DNA of 64,000 nt from NCBI RefSeq assembly GCF_038246755.1, contig NZ_CP134706.1, forward strand, positions 3,348,001-3,412,000. Direction: 5' to 3'. Shown in pieces: positions 62,638 through 64,000 of the stretch. The stretch comes from Micromonospora sp. FIMYZ51 (lineage in GTDB: Bacteria; Actinomycetota; Actinomycetes; Mycobacteriales; Micromonosporaceae). Under the pieces are notes generated by a model. That model was not told the origin of the DNA. It saw only the letters and a program-made list of their open reading frames with translations, and searched no databases. Both the position numbers and the translations under genes were made by a program. Every line of letters begins with the position of its first letter. Within the stretch, counting starts at the first letter, position 1.

Positions 62638-63663
62638 TCACCTGGCGGGGGTGCTGACCGACCGGCGTCGGCGCAGCGGCATCGGTACCAGCACCGAGCC
62701 GCGACCGTCGTCGTCGAGCAGCAGCTCCACGGCCCGGCGCCCCATCTGCTCGTGCGGCAGCGCGGCGGTGGTGAGCCCGGGGCGCAGCCAAGAGGCGATC
62801 GGGTCGTCGTCGAAGGAGACCACCGAGATGTCGTCCGGAATGGTCAGGCCGGCCTCGCCGAGCGCCTGGTAGGCGCCGAAGGCGAGCCGGTCGTTCATGC
62901 AGATGATCGCGCTGGGCCGCGCCGCCTGGCTGAGTAGCGCACGGGTCGCGGCGTAGCCGTGTTCCGGCAGCCACTCCGGGCAGAAGACCTCGGTGAACAA
63001 CGTGACGTCGGCGGCGGCGAGGGTGTCCCGGATGCCGTGCAGCCGCGCCTCCGCCGCGAGCGAGATCTCCGGATCGCGTTCTTTCTGCCGGTTGCGCCCG
63101 ATCAGCGCGATCCGGTCGCGATGGCCCAGCGCGAGCAGTGCCTCGGCGACCGTCGCGCCGGCGCCCTGGTCGTCCGGGAGCACGCTGGGCAGCTGCGTCG
63201 CGCTTGTGGCGTTGAGCAGCACCACCGAGGCGCCGAGGATCGCCGACGGCACCGCGAGCCGGCGGGTCGCCATGGCCGCGTAGATCACGCCGTCGACCTG
63301 GCGGTCGAGCATCGCCTCGATCGCGTACTGTTCGAACGTCGCGTCACCCTGGGTCTCGGTGATGAGCAGCACGTGGTCGCGCTCGCGGGCGGCATCCAGC
63401 GCGCCCCGGATGAGGCCGCCGGCGAAGCGGGTGGTGGCGACGATGTCGGAGACGAACGCGATGGTGGCCGTCTTGCGGGTCCGTAAACTGCGCGCGGCGA
63501 TGTTGGGCCGGTAACCGAGTTCCTCCGCCGCCGCGAAGACGCGTTGGTGCGCCTCCGCGGAGAGTCGGGTGCCCTCCCGCCCGTTGAGCACCATCGAGGC
63601 GGCGGTCTTGGACAACCCTGCCCGCCTGGCGACGTCTGCCAGGGTTGCTCGGTCGCGGCCCAT
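62638..63663 (-). CDS. LacI-family repressor of fructoside metabolism
   Basis: The 341-residue protein starts at ATG 63663 behind GGAGG; the frame is open further but lacks family similarity. ATLADVARRAGLSKTAASMV is the helix-turn-helix and RPNIAARSLRTRKTATIAFV the hinge helix and linker. The periplasmic-binding-like core includes VDGVIYAAM, ALLALGHRDRIALIGR and ISVVSFDDDPIASWLRPGLT. Operators before this gene and before the hydrolase support autoregulation and repression of the sucrose/fructan genes. Confidence 0.94.
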   Translation of the reverse strand: MGRDRATLADVARRAGLSKTAASMVLNGREGTRLSAEAHQRVFAAAEELGYRPNIAARSLRTRKTATIAFVSDIVATTRFAGGLIRGALDAARERDHVLLITETQGDATFEQYAIEAMLDRQVDGVIYAAMATRRLAVPSAILGASVVLLNATSATQLPSVLPDDQGAGATVAEALLALGHRDRIALIGRNRQKERDPEISLAAEARLHGIRDTLAAADVTLFTEVFCPEWLPEHGYAATRALLSQAARPSAIICMNDRLAFGAYQALGEAGLTIPDDISVVSFDDDPIASWLRPGLTTAALPHEQMGRRAVELLLDDDGRGSVLVPMPLRRRRSVSTPAR

Positions 63664-64000
63664 GAGTCCTCCGATCGCGGCCGGTCGTTTCGATGCCGCA
63701 GTTGCACCCATCATGATGGGTGGTGTCGCCGGGCTGGTCATCGGTGGGCGGCCGGAGTCCACCGAGTCCGTCTCGTGAACCAGTCGTTTCCGGACCGTTG
63801 CCAACTCCTCCTTGACAGTCCCAAGCATCACGCGCATGCTCTGCTAAATCAGTTTAGCGACGAGGTTCAGCCGCTGGCGGAGGCGTTGTCCGCCAAGTCT
63901 TCATTGGGAACGCGAGCCACGCAATCGGCGCGCGACGTCCGACGCGACCGGCCCGACGGCCGGGGCCGGTGGACGCCGACCGGCCGCCGATCGGCCCGGT
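63664..64000. promoter_or_regulatory. Divergent region at the right edge with LacI operator
   Basis: TTGACA (63812-63817) and CATGCT (63835-63840), 17 apart, form a rightward promoter. GCTAAA-TCAG-TTTAGC (63843-63858) lies at its expected start and overlaps the lacI upstream region. No gene begins before base 64000; the last 140 bases are probably the leader or start of a rightward gene, perhaps the missing sugar transporter. Confidence 0.6.

Overview
The window is very GC-rich actinobacterial DNA with dense gene packing, third-codon G/C bias, frequent GTG/TTG starts and many 4-base stop/start overlaps. Gene content (glyoxylate bypass under a RamB-type regulator, F420-dependent LLM enzyme, TY-Chap/CHAT/Trypco1 genes, a SWIM protein with a HEAT-like partner) and intergenic palindromes I remember from Micromonospora genomes point to Micromonosporaceae, most likely Micromonospora or a close relative. 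No rRNA, tRNA, CRISPR array, transposase or origin was seen.

Layout, left to right. 1-6.5 kb: end of an alpha/beta hydrolase, then the glyoxylate bypass (ramB-like regulator divergent from aceA-aceB), a convergent terminator and sthA. 6.6-11.5 kb: a leaderless ArsR with a VOC protein, heme oxygenase coupled to a DUF2470 protein, an F420-dependent LLM oxidoreductase, a DUF5954 protein, and a second leaderless ArsR with an SRPBCC protein. 11.6-13.9 kb: large-subunit catalase with a strong terminator. 14-17.6 kb (minus): a methyltransferase followed by a tightly overlapping Trypco1 - CHAT protease - double TY-Chap cassette, which looks like a biological-conflict system and is the most interesting part of the window. 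17.7-21.7 kb: a SWIM zinc-finger protein coupled to a large HEAT-like protein. 21.7-27.1 kb: Bcr/CflA exporter, a large palindrome inside C/G tracts, a GMC oxidoreductase and a two-subunit sodium/solute symporter. 27.4-30 kb: a small membrane protein with a tandemly duplicated 3' end, then an ECF sigma factor between two paralogous exported proteins. 30.3-35.3 kb: DeoR regulator, carbohydrate/polyol ABC transporter and medium-chain dehydrogenase. 35.3-39 kb: palindromes, an XRE regulator coupled to an unlisted 59-residue Cys protein, a divergent lower-GC GntR protein, and an atypical phosphotransferase. 39-46 kb: truncated and complete SDRs with a TetR that has three operators; a RibD/DHFR - YCII - ECF42-type operon; an MFS pump divergent from MerR; another SDR. 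46-53 kb: universal stress protein, M23 peptidase and a five-gene peptide ABC operon. 53-58.7 kb: Rrf2 regulator, sulfate ABC operon sharing a motif with the rrf2 promoter, and a leaderless cysteine leader peptide before a flavin reductase. 58.7-64 kb: a lipoprotein remnant, a TetR/quinone-oxidoreductase pair with two operators, and a LacI-controlled fructoside hydrolase-fructokinase pair whose second operator also faces off the right edge.

The main theme is many small local regulator-target modules whose operators can be read directly as inverted repeats: ArsR twice, TetR twice, LacI, MerR, Rrf2 and RamB. Family assignments rest on motifs and memory of families; no database search was run.
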